NCBI GenBank assembly: GCA_902571015.1
Contig: CACGAC010000004.1
Span: 1-64,000 of the forward strand
Direction of reading: 5' to 3'
Source: an uncultured Pelagibacteraceae bacterium
GTDB lineage: Bacteria > Pseudomonadota > Alphaproteobacteria > Pelagibacterales > Pelagibacteraceae
DNA: 64,000 nucleotides
In this document: one piece after another, positions 50,978 through 60,286 of the stretch
Layout of the letters: each line of letters starts with the position of its first letter
Position numbering within the stretch: the stretch's first letter is position 1
Program-made: the position numbers and the translations under genes
The notes under the pieces: model-generated
Database searches by the model: none
Told to the model about the DNA's origin: nothing
What the model saw: only the letters and a program-made list of their open reading frames with translations

Positions 50978-52597
50978 TTACATATTTCCATACTTTGGTC
51001 CACCACCTCCTTCAGGGGTAACCCAAATTATATTTTGAGAAGGTTCTTTAATATCGCAAGTTTTACAATGAATACAGTTTTGAGCGTTAATAACAAATTT
51101 GTTTATATCATTCTCTTTTTGAACCTCGTAAACTCCTGCTGGGCAATATCTTTGTGCTGGTTCATCATATTTCTCAAGAGTATATTTTATTGGTAAATCT
51201 TTATCTTTTAGTTTTAAGTGCACTGGCTGATTATCCTCGTGGTTAGTTCCGGTCAAATAAACTGAGCTTGTTTTATCAAAAGTAATAACATTGTCTGGTT
51301 TAGGATAATCAATTTTTGGCATTTTATCTGCAGGTTTTAAGGTTTCATGGTCAGAATGCTTATGCCTTAATGTGAATGGAAGTTTTCCTCTAAATAAAAT
51401 TTGATCAATTCCTGTAAAAATTATTCCTAAAATTAATCCCCAGCTAAAACTTGGTTTTACATTTCTTGCTTGATACAGTTCTTTATATAACCAGCTTTTT
51501 TTAAACATTTCCTCGAATAATGATAAATCTTTTTTAGACTGGATGTGTTCGTTAATAGCCTCTGCTGCTATAATTCCGCTTTTCATAGCAGTATGAGAAC
51601 CTTTTATTTTTGGCATGTTTAATGTTCCCGCATCACATCCAATAAGTAATGCACCTGGCATAAACATTTTAGGTAAACTTTGAATACCACCTTCAATTAA
51701 AGCTCTAGCCCCGTATGAAATTCTTTTTCCGCCCTCTATTATCTTTTTTATTGACGGATGTGTTTTAAATCTTTGAAACTCATCAAAAGGAGAAAGATGA
51801 GGATTTTGATAGTCTAAACCTATGACATATCCTAAAAAAACTTGTTTATTTTCAGCATGATAAATAAAACTCCCACCATAAGTTTTATTATCTAAAGGCC
51901 ATCCAGCTGTATGCATTACTAATCCCTCTTCATGATTTTTTTCATTAATTTCCCAAATTTCTTTAAATCCGATACCGTATTGTTGAGGATCTTTATCTTT
52001 ATTAAGATTAAATTTTTTAATCAATTGTTTTCCTAAATGACCCCGACAACCCTCAGCAAAAACTGTAACCTTACCTATTAGCTCAATACCTGGTTCAAAA
52101 CTATCTTTTTTGTTTCCTTGTTTATCTATTCCCATGTCCTGAGTGGCTACACCTTTAACAGAACCATCGTCATTGAATAAAATCTCACTTGCAGGAAATC
52201 CTGGAAATATCTCTACTCCAAGTGCTTCTGCTTGCTCAGCTAGCCATCTACATAAATTTGCAAGGCTTATAATATAATTTTTATGATTTTTTTGAACAGC
52301 AGGTAACAACCAAGTAGGCCAATTTAAAGATTTTGTTTTTCCTAAGAATAAAAATTTTTCCTTAGAAACTTTTGTTTTTATTGGTGGATTTAAATCCTTC
52401 CAATTTGGAATTAACTCGTCTAGTGCTCTAGTTTCAAAAACATTTCCACTTAAAATATGCGCACCGATCTCTGATGCTTTCTCCAAAACGCAAATATTTA
52501 AATTTGAATTTAATTGTTTTAGTTTAATAGCAGTTGTTAATCCTGATGGTCCTCCACCAACAATTACAACATCATATTCCATTGACTCTCTGGACAT
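50978..52597 (-). CDS. etfD: Electron transfer flavoprotein-ubiquinone oxidoreductase
   Basis: Membrane-associated ETF-QO, 539 residues, moving electrons from ETF to ubiquinone. FAD-binding VVIVGGGPSGLTTAIKL (about 10-26), a central quinone-side region, and the C-terminal [4Fe-4S] ligands in RYCPAGVYEV and NCIHCKTCDIKEPSQNI are present (about 470-520). It follows etfA by 21 nt in one minus-strand run with the dimethylglycine dehydrogenase, giving a full route to the respiratory chain. Confidence 0.96.
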   Translation of the reverse strand: MSRESMEYDVVIVGGGPSGLTTAIKLKQLNSNLNICVLEKASEIGAHILSGNVFETRALDELIPNWKDLNPPIKTKVSKEKFLFLGKTKSLNWPTWLLPAVQKNHKNYIISLANLCRWLAEQAEALGVEIFPGFPASEILFNDDGSVKGVATQDMGIDKQGNKKDSFEPGIELIGKVTVFAEGCRGHLGKQLIKKFNLNKDKDPQQYGIGFKEIWEINEKNHEEGLVMHTAGWPLDNKTYGGSFIYHAENKQVFLGYVIGLDYQNPHLSPFDEFQRFKTHPSIKKIIEGGKRISYGARALIEGGIQSLPKMFMPGALLIGCDAGTLNMPKIKGSHTAMKSGIIAAEAINEHIQSKKDLSLFEEMFKKSWLYKELYQARNVKPSFSWGLILGIIFTGIDQILFRGKLPFTLRHKHSDHETLKPADKMPKIDYPKPDNVITFDKTSSVYLTGTNHEDNQPVHLKLKDKDLPIKYTLEKYDEPAQRYCPAGVYEVQKENDINKFVINAQNCIHCKTCDIKEPSQNIIWVTPEGGGGPKYGNM

Positions 52598-52618
52598 ATT
52601 AATTTCTTACAGATTATA

Positions 52619-53572
52619 TTATTTTTGTATAGTGTTTAATTTGTTCAGTTCCTCAATAAATTGAGGTACCGCTTCAAAAAGATCAGCCTCTAGACCATAG
52701 TCTGCAACACTAAAAATTGGAGCCTCACCATCTTTATTGATTGCGACAATCACCTTGCTTTCTTTCATTCCAGCTAAATGTTGTATTGCACCAGAAATCC
52801 CAATGGCAATATATAAATCTGGGACTACAACTTTTCCAGTTTGACCCACTTGATGATCATTACTTATATATCCAGCATCAACAGCTGCTCTTGATGCTCC
52901 AATAGCAGCATTTAATTTATCAGCAACAGAAGTAATTAATTTAAAATTATCTCCACTCTGCATTCCTCTTCCTCCAGAAACAACTACCCTTGCAGTTCCA
53001 AGTTCTGGTCTATCTGACTTAATTTCCTCTCTTTTTACAAATTTTGTATTATTAAATTCTTCACTTGGTTCAACTTTTTCAATCTGCGCAGATCCACCTG
53101 AACTCTCACATGGATCAAATGAGGTTGGTCTAATAGTAATGCATTTTTTTGGATCTTTGCTTTTTACAGTTGCAAACGCATTCCCAGCATAAATAGGTCT
53201 TAAAAACGTATCTGCAGAAATAACTTTAATAATATCACTGACTTGAGAAGTATCTAAAGAAGCTGCGATTCTTGGCATCAAATTTTTACCAAAAGTATTC
53301 GCTGAACAGACAACATGAGAGTAACTTTCTGCCAATTTCACAATTACTGGAGCAAAATTTTCTGCTACAAAGTTTTCGTAATGAGCAGCCTCTACTTGAA
53401 TCACTTTTTTGACTAATGGTAACTCTGATAATTTTTTTGCTGCATCTCCACAATTACTACCAATAATTACAGCATGAAGATCTGTATCCATTTGAGAAGC
53501 TGCTGTTACAGCATTAAGTGTAAATGGTTTTAGTTCTTTGTTATTATGTTCTGCAATTAATAAAACTGACAT
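52619..53572 (-). CDS. etfA: Electron transfer flavoprotein, alpha subunit
   Basis: FAD-carrying subunit of ETF, 317 residues. ARVVVSGGRGMQSGDNFKLI (about 199-218) and the C-terminal QVGQTGKVVVPDLYIAIGISGAIQHLAGMK block hold FAD. The last base of the etfB stop is the first of its start codon. It accepts electrons, via EtfB, from the adjacent dehydrogenase and from acyl-CoA dehydrogenases elsewhere. Confidence 0.96.
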   Translation of the reverse strand: MSVLLIAEHNNKELKPFTLNAVTAASQMDTDLHAVIIGSNCGDAAKKLSELPLVKKVIQVEAAHYENFVAENFAPVIVKLAESYSHVVCSANTFGKNLMPRIAASLDTSQVSDIIKVISADTFLRPIYAGNAFATVKSKDPKKCITIRPTSFDPCESSGGSAQIEKVEPSEEFNNTKFVKREEIKSDRPELGTARVVVSGGRGMQSGDNFKLITSVADKLNAAIGASRAAVDAGYISNDHQVGQTGKVVVPDLYIAIGISGAIQHLAGMKESKVIVAINKDGEAPIFSVADYGLEADLFEAVPQFIEELNKLNTIQK

Positions 53573-54321
53573 TATATTACTTTAGCCTCATTTTTTAATT
53601 TTTGCACTAGCTCAGCCACACTTTTTACTTTTATTCCTGCTTTTCTTTTTGGTGGCTCTTCAACCTTAATTTGCTCGATTCTTGGTGATGTATCTACTCC
53701 TAAATCTGACGCATTTATCTGCTCAATAGGTTTTTTTTTAGCTTTCATAATGTTTGGTAAAGATGCATATCTAGGTTCATTAAGTCTTAAATCACAAGTT
53801 ACAATTGCAGGAATATTGATCTCTATTGTCTCTAATCCTTCGTCAATCTCTCTCGTAACTTCAAGTTTTTTATCTTTAATCTCAATCTTGGAGGCAAATG
53901 TTGCTTGAGGCCAATTTAATAAAGCACTTAACATTTGACCTGTTTGATTACAATCATCATCAATTGCTTGTTTTCCCATAAAAACTAAATCTGGTTTTTC
54001 CTTTTCAACAATTTTTTGTAATAATTTGGAAACGGCTAAAGGTTCTAAAATTCCATCAGCTTTAATAAGAATGCCTCTATCAGCTCCAACCGCTAATGCT
54101 TTACGAACAGTTTCTTGAGCTTTCTCTTCTCCAACACTTACTGCAACTACCTCGGTCGCTTTTCCTGACTCTTTAATTTTTACCGCCTCCTCAATCGCAT
54201 TATCATCTGGTGGATTGGTAGACATCTTAACATTTTCAGTTACTACACCAGTGTTATCCTCTTTAACTCTGACTTGAACATTGTAATCAATTACTCTTTT
54301 TACTGCGACCAAAATTTTCAT
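53572..54321 (-). CDS. etfB: Electron transfer flavoprotein, beta subunit
   Basis: AMP-binding subunit of ETF, 249 residues. [15 protein letters not shown] at the start, [16 protein letters not shown] (about 37-52) and [23 protein letters not shown] (about 113-135) are standard; the recognition-loop [19 protein letters not shown] (about 179-197) docks dehydrogenases. It shares one base with the dehydrogenase stop, so translation is coupled. Confidence 0.96.
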   Translation of the reverse strand: MKILVAVKRVIDYNVQVRVKEDNTGVVTENVKMSTNPPDDNAIEEAVKIKESGKATEVVAVSVGEEKAQETVRKALAVGADRGILIKADGILEPLAVSKLLQKIVEKEKPDLVFMGKQAIDDDCNQTGQMLSALLNWPQATFASKIEIKDKKLEVTREIDEGLETIEINIPAIVTCDLRLNEPRYASLPNIMKAKKKPIEQINASDLGVDTSPRIEQIKVEEPPKRKAGIKVKSVAELVQKLKNEAKVI

Positions 54322-56753
54322 TAGGCTCTCAATAGTTTGTTTTCAGCATCGTATGGACTTTCTTCTACTATTGTAGCCTCATACATTTTTCCAAGAATAT
54401 CAACTTTAAGTTTTTCTCCAATATTTGCTAAATCAGGTTTCACCATGGCTAAGGCAATAGATTTATCTAATCTAAATCCATATTCCCCTCCTGTTGCTCG
54501 CCCAACGACTTTGTCATCTTTATAAATTGGATTGTTACCTAAAACATCTGAGTCTGTTGTGTCATGAACCTCTAGTGTTACTAATTTATTATCAAAACCC
54601 TTTTCTCTCCATTTGTTTAGTGCATCAAGTCCTATGAAATTACCCTTATTTGGATGAATAAATCTGTCTAGGCCAGACTCATAAGGTGAATACTCAATTG
54701 ATAGTTCAGTTCCCACAAGTTTATAAGATTTTTCTACTCTTAAACTATTCATCGCTCTGATGCCAAAAGGTTTAAGACCGAGATCCTTACCTGCTTCCAT
54801 TAATTTATCAAAAATATGGTTTTGATATTCAATTGGGTGATGTAATTCCCAACCAAGTTCACCAACAAAATTTACCCTCATAGCATTTACTGGAGCATAT
54901 CCAACATTAACATTTTTTGCAGTTAACCATTTAAAGTTTTCATTTGAAAAATCATCAGTAGAAACTTTTTGCATAAGTTCTCTTGCTTTTGGACCTGCCA
55001 CAACAAGTACACCTGTACTATTTGTTAAGTCCTCAAATATAACTGAACCATCAGTTGGCATCCATTTTTGAATCCAATCATGGTCTAATCTCAAATTTGC
55101 TCCAGCTGAAACTAAATAATAACTATTTTCAGCTTCTTTCATAATTGTAAACTCAGAGTGAACACCACCTTTAGTATTAAGCGCATGACACAAATTAATT
55201 CTTCCGATTTTTTTTGGAAGTTTGTTAGCAACTAAGTAGTCTAAAAATTCTTCAGCCTTTGGACCTTTTATTCTACATTTTGCAAAGGCTGTCATATCTA
55301 AAAGTCCAACATTCTTTTTAACGTTTTCACATTCTTTCTTAATTGCATCAAACCATTTTGATCTTCTAAATGACCAATGATCTTTTTGTTCCATGCCATC
55401 TGTTGCAAAAAAGTTTGGTCTTTCCCATCCAAATTTTTGTCCAAAGACAGCACCAAGATTTTTCATTCTTTCATAACAAGGAGATGTTCTTAAAGGTCTA
55501 GCAGCTGGTCTTTCTTCATCAGGATAATGAACAATAAAAACATGACTATAAGCCTCCTCATTTTTTGCTTTGAGATAAGATTTTGTTGCATAATTTCCGT
55601 AACGTCTTGGTTCAACACCAAGCATATCAATCGTCGGTTCACCATCAATAATCCATTCTGCTAATTGCCAGCCCGCTCCACCTGCTGCAGTTATTCCAAA
55701 ACTATGTCCCTCATTAATCCAAAAATTTTTAAGTCCCCATGCTGGACCAACTATAGGATTACCATCTGGTGTGTAACATATTGCACCATTATAAACTTTT
55801 TTCACTCCAACTTCTCCAAATGCTGGAACTCTATGTATTGCTCCTTCGATATGCGGAGCAAGTCTATCTAAATCCTCTTGAAACAATTCATATTCAGAGT
55901 CTTTTGAAGGACCTTCGACATAACATGCTGGTGCACCATCTTCATATGGTCCTAATATTAATCCACCAGCCTCCTCCCTCATATACCATCTACTATCACT
56001 ATCTCTTAATACTCCCATCTCTGGTAGACCCTCTTTTTTTCTTTTTTGTATTTCTGGATGCGGTTCAGTTACAATATATTGATGTTCAACAGGTATGACT
56101 GGAATATCTAATCCAACCATTTCGCCAGTTTGTCTTGCAAAATTTCCTGAACATGAAATGACATGTTCACATTCAATTGATCCTTTGTCTGTTTCAACAA
56201 TCCATCCCTCTTTAGTTTGTCTCATTGATAACACTGTTGTGTTTCTATAAATCTCAGCTCCTCTGTTCCTAGCACCTGTGGCAAGTGCCTGAGTTAAGTC
56301 TGCAGGTTGGATGTATCCATCTTCTGGGTGTTGAATCGCTCCAACTAAATCATCAGTATGACAAAGCGGCCAAATTTCTTTTACTTGTTGAGGTGTCAAA
56401 AATTTTACATCAACACCAATTGTTTTAGCTACACCAGCATATTGATGGTACTCATCCATTCTATCTTTGGTACTAGCTAAACGGATATTTGAAACCACAC
56501 TGAAACCAACATTCTTGCCAGTCTCTTCTTCTAATTTTTTGTAAAGATTTACTGCATATTTGTGAAGTTGACCAACAGAATAACTCATATTAAAAAGAGG
56601 TAGCAAGCCTGCTGCGTGCCAAGTTGAACCTGAGGTTAATTCTTTTCTTTCAACTAAAACAACATCTGACCAACCTTTTTTTGCTAAATGATAAAGAGCG
56701 CTTACTCCAACAACTCCTCCACCGACTACGACGACTTTTGCTTTAGATTTCAT
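54321..56753 (-). CDS. Dimethylglycine/sarcosine dehydrogenase-like FAD enzyme with GcvT domain
   Basis: An 810-residue two-domain enzyme that oxidatively removes N-methyl groups. The N-terminal DAO domain (about 1-390) opens with [17 protein letters not shown] and has [11 protein letters not shown], the His of which commonly carries covalent FAD. The GcvT-like folate domain (about 430-805) passes formaldehyde to tetrahydrofolate. Direct coupling to etfB-etfA-ETF-QO shows ETF is its acceptor. Dimethylglycine from glycine betaine is the favoured substrate; sarcosine is the alternative. AGGA ribosome site upstream. Confidence 0.9.
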   Translation of the reverse strand: MKSKAKVVVVGGGVVGVSALYHLAKKGWSDVVLVERKELTSGSTWHAAGLLPLFNMSYSVGQLHKYAVNLYKKLEEETGKNVGFSVVSNIRLASTKDRMDEYHQYAGVAKTIGVDVKFLTPQQVKEIWPLCHTDDLVGAIQHPEDGYIQPADLTQALATGARNRGAEIYRNTTVLSMRQTKEGWIVETDKGSIECEHVISCSGNFARQTGEMVGLDIPVIPVEHQYIVTEPHPEIQKRKKEGLPEMGVLRDSDSRWYMREEAGGLILGPYEDGAPACYVEGPSKDSEYELFQEDLDRLAPHIEGAIHRVPAFGEVGVKKVYNGAICYTPDGNPIVGPAWGLKNFWINEGHSFGITAAGGAGWQLAEWIIDGEPTIDMLGVEPRRYGNYATKSYLKAKNEEAYSHVFIVHYPDEERPAARPLRTSPCYERMKNLGAVFGQKFGWERPNFFATDGMEQKDHWSFRRSKWFDAIKKECENVKKNVGLLDMTAFAKCRIKGPKAEEFLDYLVANKLPKKIGRINLCHALNTKGGVHSEFTIMKEAENSYYLVSAGANLRLDHDWIQKWMPTDGSVIFEDLTNSTGVLVVAGPKARELMQKVSTDDFSNENFKWLTAKNVNVGYAPVNAMRVNFVGELGWELHHPIEYQNHIFDKLMEAGKDLGLKPFGIRAMNSLRVEKSYKLVGTELSIEYSPYESGLDRFIHPNKGNFIGLDALNKWREKGFDNKLVTLEVHDTTDSDVLGNNPIYKDDKVVGRATGGEYGFRLDKSIALAMVKPDLANIGEKLKVDILGKMYEATIVEESPYDAENKLLRA

Positions 56754-56809
56754 TAAATGATTCCTACTAAATTTTTATTCATAACGAAACAAAATTGTAT
56801 TATGGATAA

Positions 56810-57283
56810 TCAAATTGAACTTCCTAGTGCTATTGGGTTAGAAACCATTGTGGTCAACCAACAATCCTTAAGGGGTCCTTCAGCAGTATATTTTTCCACT
56901 TGCCAGTTGAACTTATGATAAGTCTTATCTTTATCTAAAATTATCACCTCAAATTGTGCCCATTTGTCACCACCTCCAACCTGTGTAATTGTATGGCTTA
57001 AGTGATTTAATAGCATTTGATATGAGTTGCCTTTAATCATCATTTTGAAATTTGGTAAAGGGCCAGTATTTTTTTTGTTGCTGGGATGCGCAAAATTCCA
57101 GGTTTGCTCAATACCACTATCTTTATAATTTAAGTCGTTTTTCTGGAGACCACTTAATTGAATTTCGACAACTTTGGAAGGTTTTATATCACTATTAGGT
57201 TTCAGCAATTCAGCTTTAGTTATTGAAATTGAAAAGAGAAGAATAATAAAGACTCTAAATATTATCTCGAATTTTTTTAACAT
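56810..57283 (-). CDS. DUF4864-like exported protein
   Basis: A 157-residue protein with a signal peptide (about 1-24, ending TKA). The core V-VEIQLSGLQKND...GIEQTWNFAHPSNKKNTGP, FKMMIKGNSYQMLL and the closing DCWLTTMV match the DUF4864 pattern of a small NTF2-like exported domain. Function unknown. It ends a minus-strand run that includes the CoA-binding protein. Confidence 0.7.
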   Translation of the reverse strand: MLKKFEIIFRVFIILLFSISITKAELLKPNSDIKPSKVVEIQLSGLQKNDLNYKDSGIEQTWNFAHPSNKKNTGPLPNFKMMIKGNSYQMLLNHLSHTITQVGGGDKWAQFEVIILDKDKTYHKFNWQVEKYTAEGPLKDCWLTTMVSNPIALGSSI

Positions 57284-57298
57284 CTTTTTTTTTAAAAT

Positions 57299-57700
57299 TT
57301 AATTAAAGTATTTCTCGTGCTCTATCTTCGTACATTTATTATCAATGTAAATGATGTCATTTGTCTCAACAATTTTTTTTGCTTCCTCGTTGCTAATGTC
57401 TAATTGTAACCATAATACTCTTGCATTTATTTTGACAGTTTCTTCTGCAATTGTGACAACTTCATTCGATGGCCTAAACACATCTACTATTTCTACTGGA
57501 TTATCAATCTCTGAAATATTTCCAAAAACTTTTTCTCCTAATATTTTTTCTCCTTTCATGGATGGGTTGACAGGATAAACATTAAAACCATTGTCTTGAA
57601 GATATTTCATGACAATAGATGATGTTTTTGTTAAATCTTTACTTGCGCCTACTAAAGCAATATTTTTATATCTTTTTAAAATTTCTTTTATATTTTCCAT
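57299..57700 (-). CDS. CoA-binding-domain protein (YccU-like)
   Basis: A 133-residue Rossmann protein of the CoA_binding_2 type. NIALVGASKDLTKTSSIVMKYLQ (about 12-34), YPVNP (about 41-45), VDVFRPSNEV (about 72-81) and a final WLQLDISNEEA - IDNKCTKIEH carry the family pattern. It resembles the N-terminal domain of succinyl-CoA synthetase alpha but lacks the ligase part. Probably a CoA or nucleotide sensor; role unknown. Confidence 0.88.
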   Translation of the reverse strand: MENIKEILKRYKNIALVGASKDLTKTSSIVMKYLQDNGFNVYPVNPSMKGEKILGEKVFGNISEIDNPVEIVDVFRPSNEVVTIAEETVKINARVLWLQLDISNEEAKKIVETNDIIYIDNKCTKIEHEKYFN

Positions 57701-57705
57701 TCTAT

Positions 57706-57894
57706 TTACTTTTTACCCATTATCTTTTCTTCACAAAACTTCTTAGCTTCTTCAATAGTCATTGGTTGATCCAACTTTTGACTACCTGCAATACAAGCAT
57801 CGATAGATCTTTTAAAATTATGGTCTCTAAAGGTAAAAATAAAATATATACCAATGATGATTAAGATAATTGTTAGAATATTTTTTACTTTCAC
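57706..57894 (-). CDS. Small membrane-anchored protein, 62 aa
   Basis: A 62-residue protein with one N-terminal membrane helix (about 5-22) and a periplasmic tail with two Cys (DACIAGSQ, KKFCEEKI) that could form a disulfide. It overlaps the enoyl-CoA hydratase gene by 4 nt and precedes the CoA-binding gene by 5 nt, so it is in the operon. No family recognised. Confidence 0.65.
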   Translation of the reverse strand: MKVKNILTIILIIIGIYFIFTFRDHNFKRSIDACIAGSQKLDQPMTIEEAKKFCEEKIMGKK

Positions 57895-58664
57895 TTATTT
57901 CTCCACTTTGGTTTTCTTTTTTCTAAAAAAGCTGAGATACCTTCTTTTGCATCCATCGCCATCATATTGTATGTCATCATTTGACTGGTATACGAGTATG
58001 CTTTTCTCAGTGGCATTTCTAACTGCTTATAAAAAGCTTGTTTTCCAATTTTGATTGTTAAATTTGATTTTGATGCAATTTTTTTTGCAATTTTCATCGT
58101 CTCACTATTTAATTTTGATTTTGAAAAATAATCATTAATTAAACCAATTTCCTTCGCGTAATTTGCTTTGATTGGCTCGCCGGTAAGAAGCATTTTCATC
58201 ATAGGTTTTCTATTAATCTTTCTGCTAACTGCAACCATAGGAGTACTACAAAATAATCCAATATTTACTCCTGGTGTTGCAAAAAGTGCATCTTTGGTAC
58301 TGTAAGCTAAATCACAACTAGCAACTAATTGACATCCTGCTGCATAAGCTGCGCCATGAACTTTTGCAATAACAGGTTTTTTACCCTCAACTATTTGAAG
58401 CATTAGCTTTGAACAAAGATTAAATAATTTTTTATATCTTTCTTTTTTCTTTAAGTCTTTTACTTCTTTTAAATTATGACCTGCGCTAAAACCTTTTCCA
58501 GCACCCTCAAGGATAATAACTTTTACCTTTTTATCTTTGTCTAATTTTTTTAAAACATTAATTAAATCTTTCAAATTTTTGTAAGATAAAGAGTTATATG
58601 TTTTTGGCTCATTAATAATAACTCTCGCTATATCTTTATTCTGATTAATGATTTTGATATTCAT
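57891..58664 (-). CDS. Enoyl-CoA hydratase/isomerase family protein
   Basis: Crotonase-fold enzyme, 257 residues. The two oxyanion-hole loops are GKGFSAGHNLKEV (about 56-68) and KVHGAAYAAGCQLVASCDLAYST (about 101-123). The Glu of typical hydratases is replaced in part of the second loop (reads AAGCQL), so isomerase, hydrolase or another crotonase reaction is possible. Human ECHDC3-type proteins share the SAGHNLKE motif. It precedes small genes for CoA binding. Confidence 0.85.
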   Translation of the reverse strand: MNIKIINQNKDIARVIINEPKTYNSLSYKNLKDLINVLKKLDKDKKVKVIILEGAGKGFSAGHNLKEVKDLKKKERYKKLFNLCSKLMLQIVEGKKPVIAKVHGAAYAAGCQLVASCDLAYSTKDALFATPGVNIGLFCSTPMVAVSRKINRKPMMKMLLTGEPIKANYAKEIGLINDYFSKSKLNSETMKIAKKIASKSNLTIKIGKQAFYKQLEMPLRKAYSYTSQMMTYNMMAMDAKEGISAFLEKRKPKWRNK

Positions 58665-58670
58665 TAAAAA

Positions 58671-59045
58671 CTATTTAAGTTTACCGTCTTCTCTCATCTT
58701 TGCTCTTATCTTGGTGGCTGAAATTTTTTGTATTTCCTCAGGTAAAACAATTTCTTCTATTTTATAACCAACACCTCTTCCGTAACAAATGTTTGTAATA
58801 TTGGGTACTAACATAATTTTAAAACGTCCCTCGAATTCTGGATTAAGTTTATCTTCAATATTTTTTTTTACTGTTTCAAAGTCAAATGGATTATCATCAA
58901 CACCTTGTACATCTCTAATTTGTATGCAAACTTGTTCAGTTTTTTTAATTATTTCTTTAAATAATGTATAGTGACCATCATGAAAGGGCTGCCATCTTCC
59001 TAACATCTGTGCAGTTGGTTTTTTATTGTCCCATTTATAAGACAT
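58671..59045 (-). CDS. Nucleotidyltransferase (cytidylyl/adenylyltransferase-like, HxGH)
   Basis: A 124-residue HIGH-superfamily protein. GRWQPFHDGHYTLF (about 14-27) holds the H-x-G-H catalytic motif and ISATKIRAKM near the C-terminus the ISxTxxR motif, as in NMN adenylyltransferases and glycerol-phosphate cytidylyltransferases. The ATG at 59045 forms a TAATG junction with the upstream kinase-like gene, which decides the start over an ATG at 59078. Substrate unknown; similar pairs occur in marine phage and bacterial genomes. Confidence 0.78.
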   Translation of the reverse strand: MSYKWDNKKPTAQMLGRWQPFHDGHYTLFKEIIKKTEQVCIQIRDVQGVDDNPFDFETVKKNIEDKLNPEFEGRFKIMLVPNITNICYGRGVGYKIEEIVLPEEIQKISATKIRAKMREDGKLK

Positions 59046-59452
59046 TATACTATTTCCTTTAATATTTTTGGTGCCCAATTTTTAGCATCTTGAGTGGTAA
59101 CATGATAGTTATACTTCTCTGGTTTTACGAACATTTTATTAGTATCATCAAACCTACCTTCTTTAATAGTATCGACCCATATAATAAAATCTGCTGGAAA
59201 CAGCGCTCTTGCAGCAGGGGTTGGACAAACAAAATCTGCAACAACATGATTACCTTGATCTCTAAACTCTTTTGCTTTTGCCCACATTCTTTTCGCCTGC
59301 CTAGTTCTTCCCTCTGCTGAAAAATCCCAATCATTTGCTTCTTTTCTCACTTCATCAGCATTGAGCCACTTTGCTTTTAATAATGGAACTAATTCAGAGG
59401 CTAAAGTCGTTTTACCTGAGCCTGGCAAACCCATAATTAATATAATCTTCAT
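59045..59452 (-). CDS. P-loop kinase, adenylylsulfate-kinase-like
   Basis: A 135-residue P-loop protein. Walker A is GLPGSGKTT (8-16), then LNADEVRKEANDWDFSAEGRTRQA (about 30-53) resembles the APS-binding region of CysC, and a lid-like segment with Pro/Arg (VADFVCPTPAARALF) follows. It is short for CysC (about 180-200) and no ATP sulfurylase is near, so sugar- or nucleotide-kinase activity is as likely. Coupled to the nucleotidyltransferase gene by TAATG, so the two should act in one pathway. Confidence 0.75.
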   Translation of the reverse strand: MKIILIMGLPGSGKTTLASELVPLLKAKWLNADEVRKEANDWDFSAEGRTRQAKRMWAKAKEFRDQGNHVVADFVCPTPAARALFPADFIIWVDTIKEGRFDDTNKMFVKPEKYNYHVTTQDAKNWAPKILKEIV

Positions 59453-59557
59453 GACTTAAGATAGTTAACAATCCACTCAATTTTAAGCAACAAATATCAT
59501 TGCGTCATTTGATAAAATTCTTTGACAGCTTTTTCAAAAAAGATAATGATCTATAAA

Positions 59558-60286
59558 ATGAATTTTTCTCTAGAAATAAGCCCAACAACAGATCTCGACA
59601 CTGTTCCACCTGTAAATGATATTTACATAACAATGTTACCTGGAGGGGATTATCGAGAAACAGCACAACAAGCAGTTGAGTTAGTTAAAAAAGGTTTCAA
59701 TCCAGTACCTCACTTTCCAGCAAGATCAATGCAAGATGAAAAGCAACTAAAAGATTATATTTCTAGGTGTAAAGACGGTGGAGTTAAACAAGTTTTAGTA
59801 ATTGGTGGCGGAAGAGAACCGATGGGAAAATTTGATAGCTCGTTTCAACTTTTAGAGACTGGTTATTTTGAGAAGATGACAATAGGAATTGCTGGACACC
59901 CAGAGGGGAGTCCTGATATATCCGACTCAGATTTAGAAAAAGCTATGATAGATAAAAAGCCTTATGCTGATTATATAGTAACACAGTGGTTATTAGATCC
60001 CCAGCCTATTATAGATTTTGTTTCTAAACAAAGCGTACCAGTGCATGTTGGAATTACTGGGCCACTAAAAATATCAAGCTTAATTAAATTTGCTAATATT
60101 GTTGGAGCAAAAAATTCCTTAAATTTTCTTAAATCTAATTTTACTAAGGCGTTAGATTTATTAAAACCTAAAGACCCTAATGATCTAATTGGGAAAGTTA
60201 AATCGCATACTGATTTCTTCCACATTTATACATTCGGCGGCTTGAAGGAAACAAACAAGTGGTTGAAGGAGAATGGTTATGTCTAA
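59558..60286 (+). CDS. Methylenetetrahydrofolate reductase-like protein
   Basis: A 242-residue TIM-barrel protein of the MetF family, shorter than MetF (about 290). FSLEISPTTDL at the start, PHFPARSMQ (about 50-58, the PH-x-ARS strand), VLVIGGGREPMG (about 79-90) and AGHPEGSPD (about 110-118) carry the family flavin and folate positions. The ATG at 59558 is chosen because it precedes the first strand; 59546 is possible. It overlaps the GcvT-like gene by 8 nt, so methyl or methylene transfer between the two products is expected. Confidence 0.82.
   Translation: MNFSLEISPTTDLDTVPPVNDIYITMLPGGDYRETAQQAVELVKKGFNPVPHFPARSMQDEKQLKDYISRCKDGGVKQVLVIGGGREPMGKFDSSFQLLETGYFEKMTIGIAGHPEGSPDISDSDLEKAMIDKKPYADYIVTQWLLDPQPIIDFVSKQSVPVHVGITGPLKISSLIKFANIVGAKNSLNFLKSNFTKALDLLKPKDPNDLIGKVKSHTDFFHIYTFGGLKETNKWLKENGYV

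Noticed and set aside
55769..56098. Plus-strand frames within the dimethylglycine dehydrogenase gene
   Set aside because: Low-complexity His/Leu/Tyr translation antisense to a well-conserved enzyme.
59522..59557. Extended start (TTG) for the MetF-like gene
   Set aside because: A TTG start with no ribosome site; the protein's first strand begins right after the ATG at 59558.
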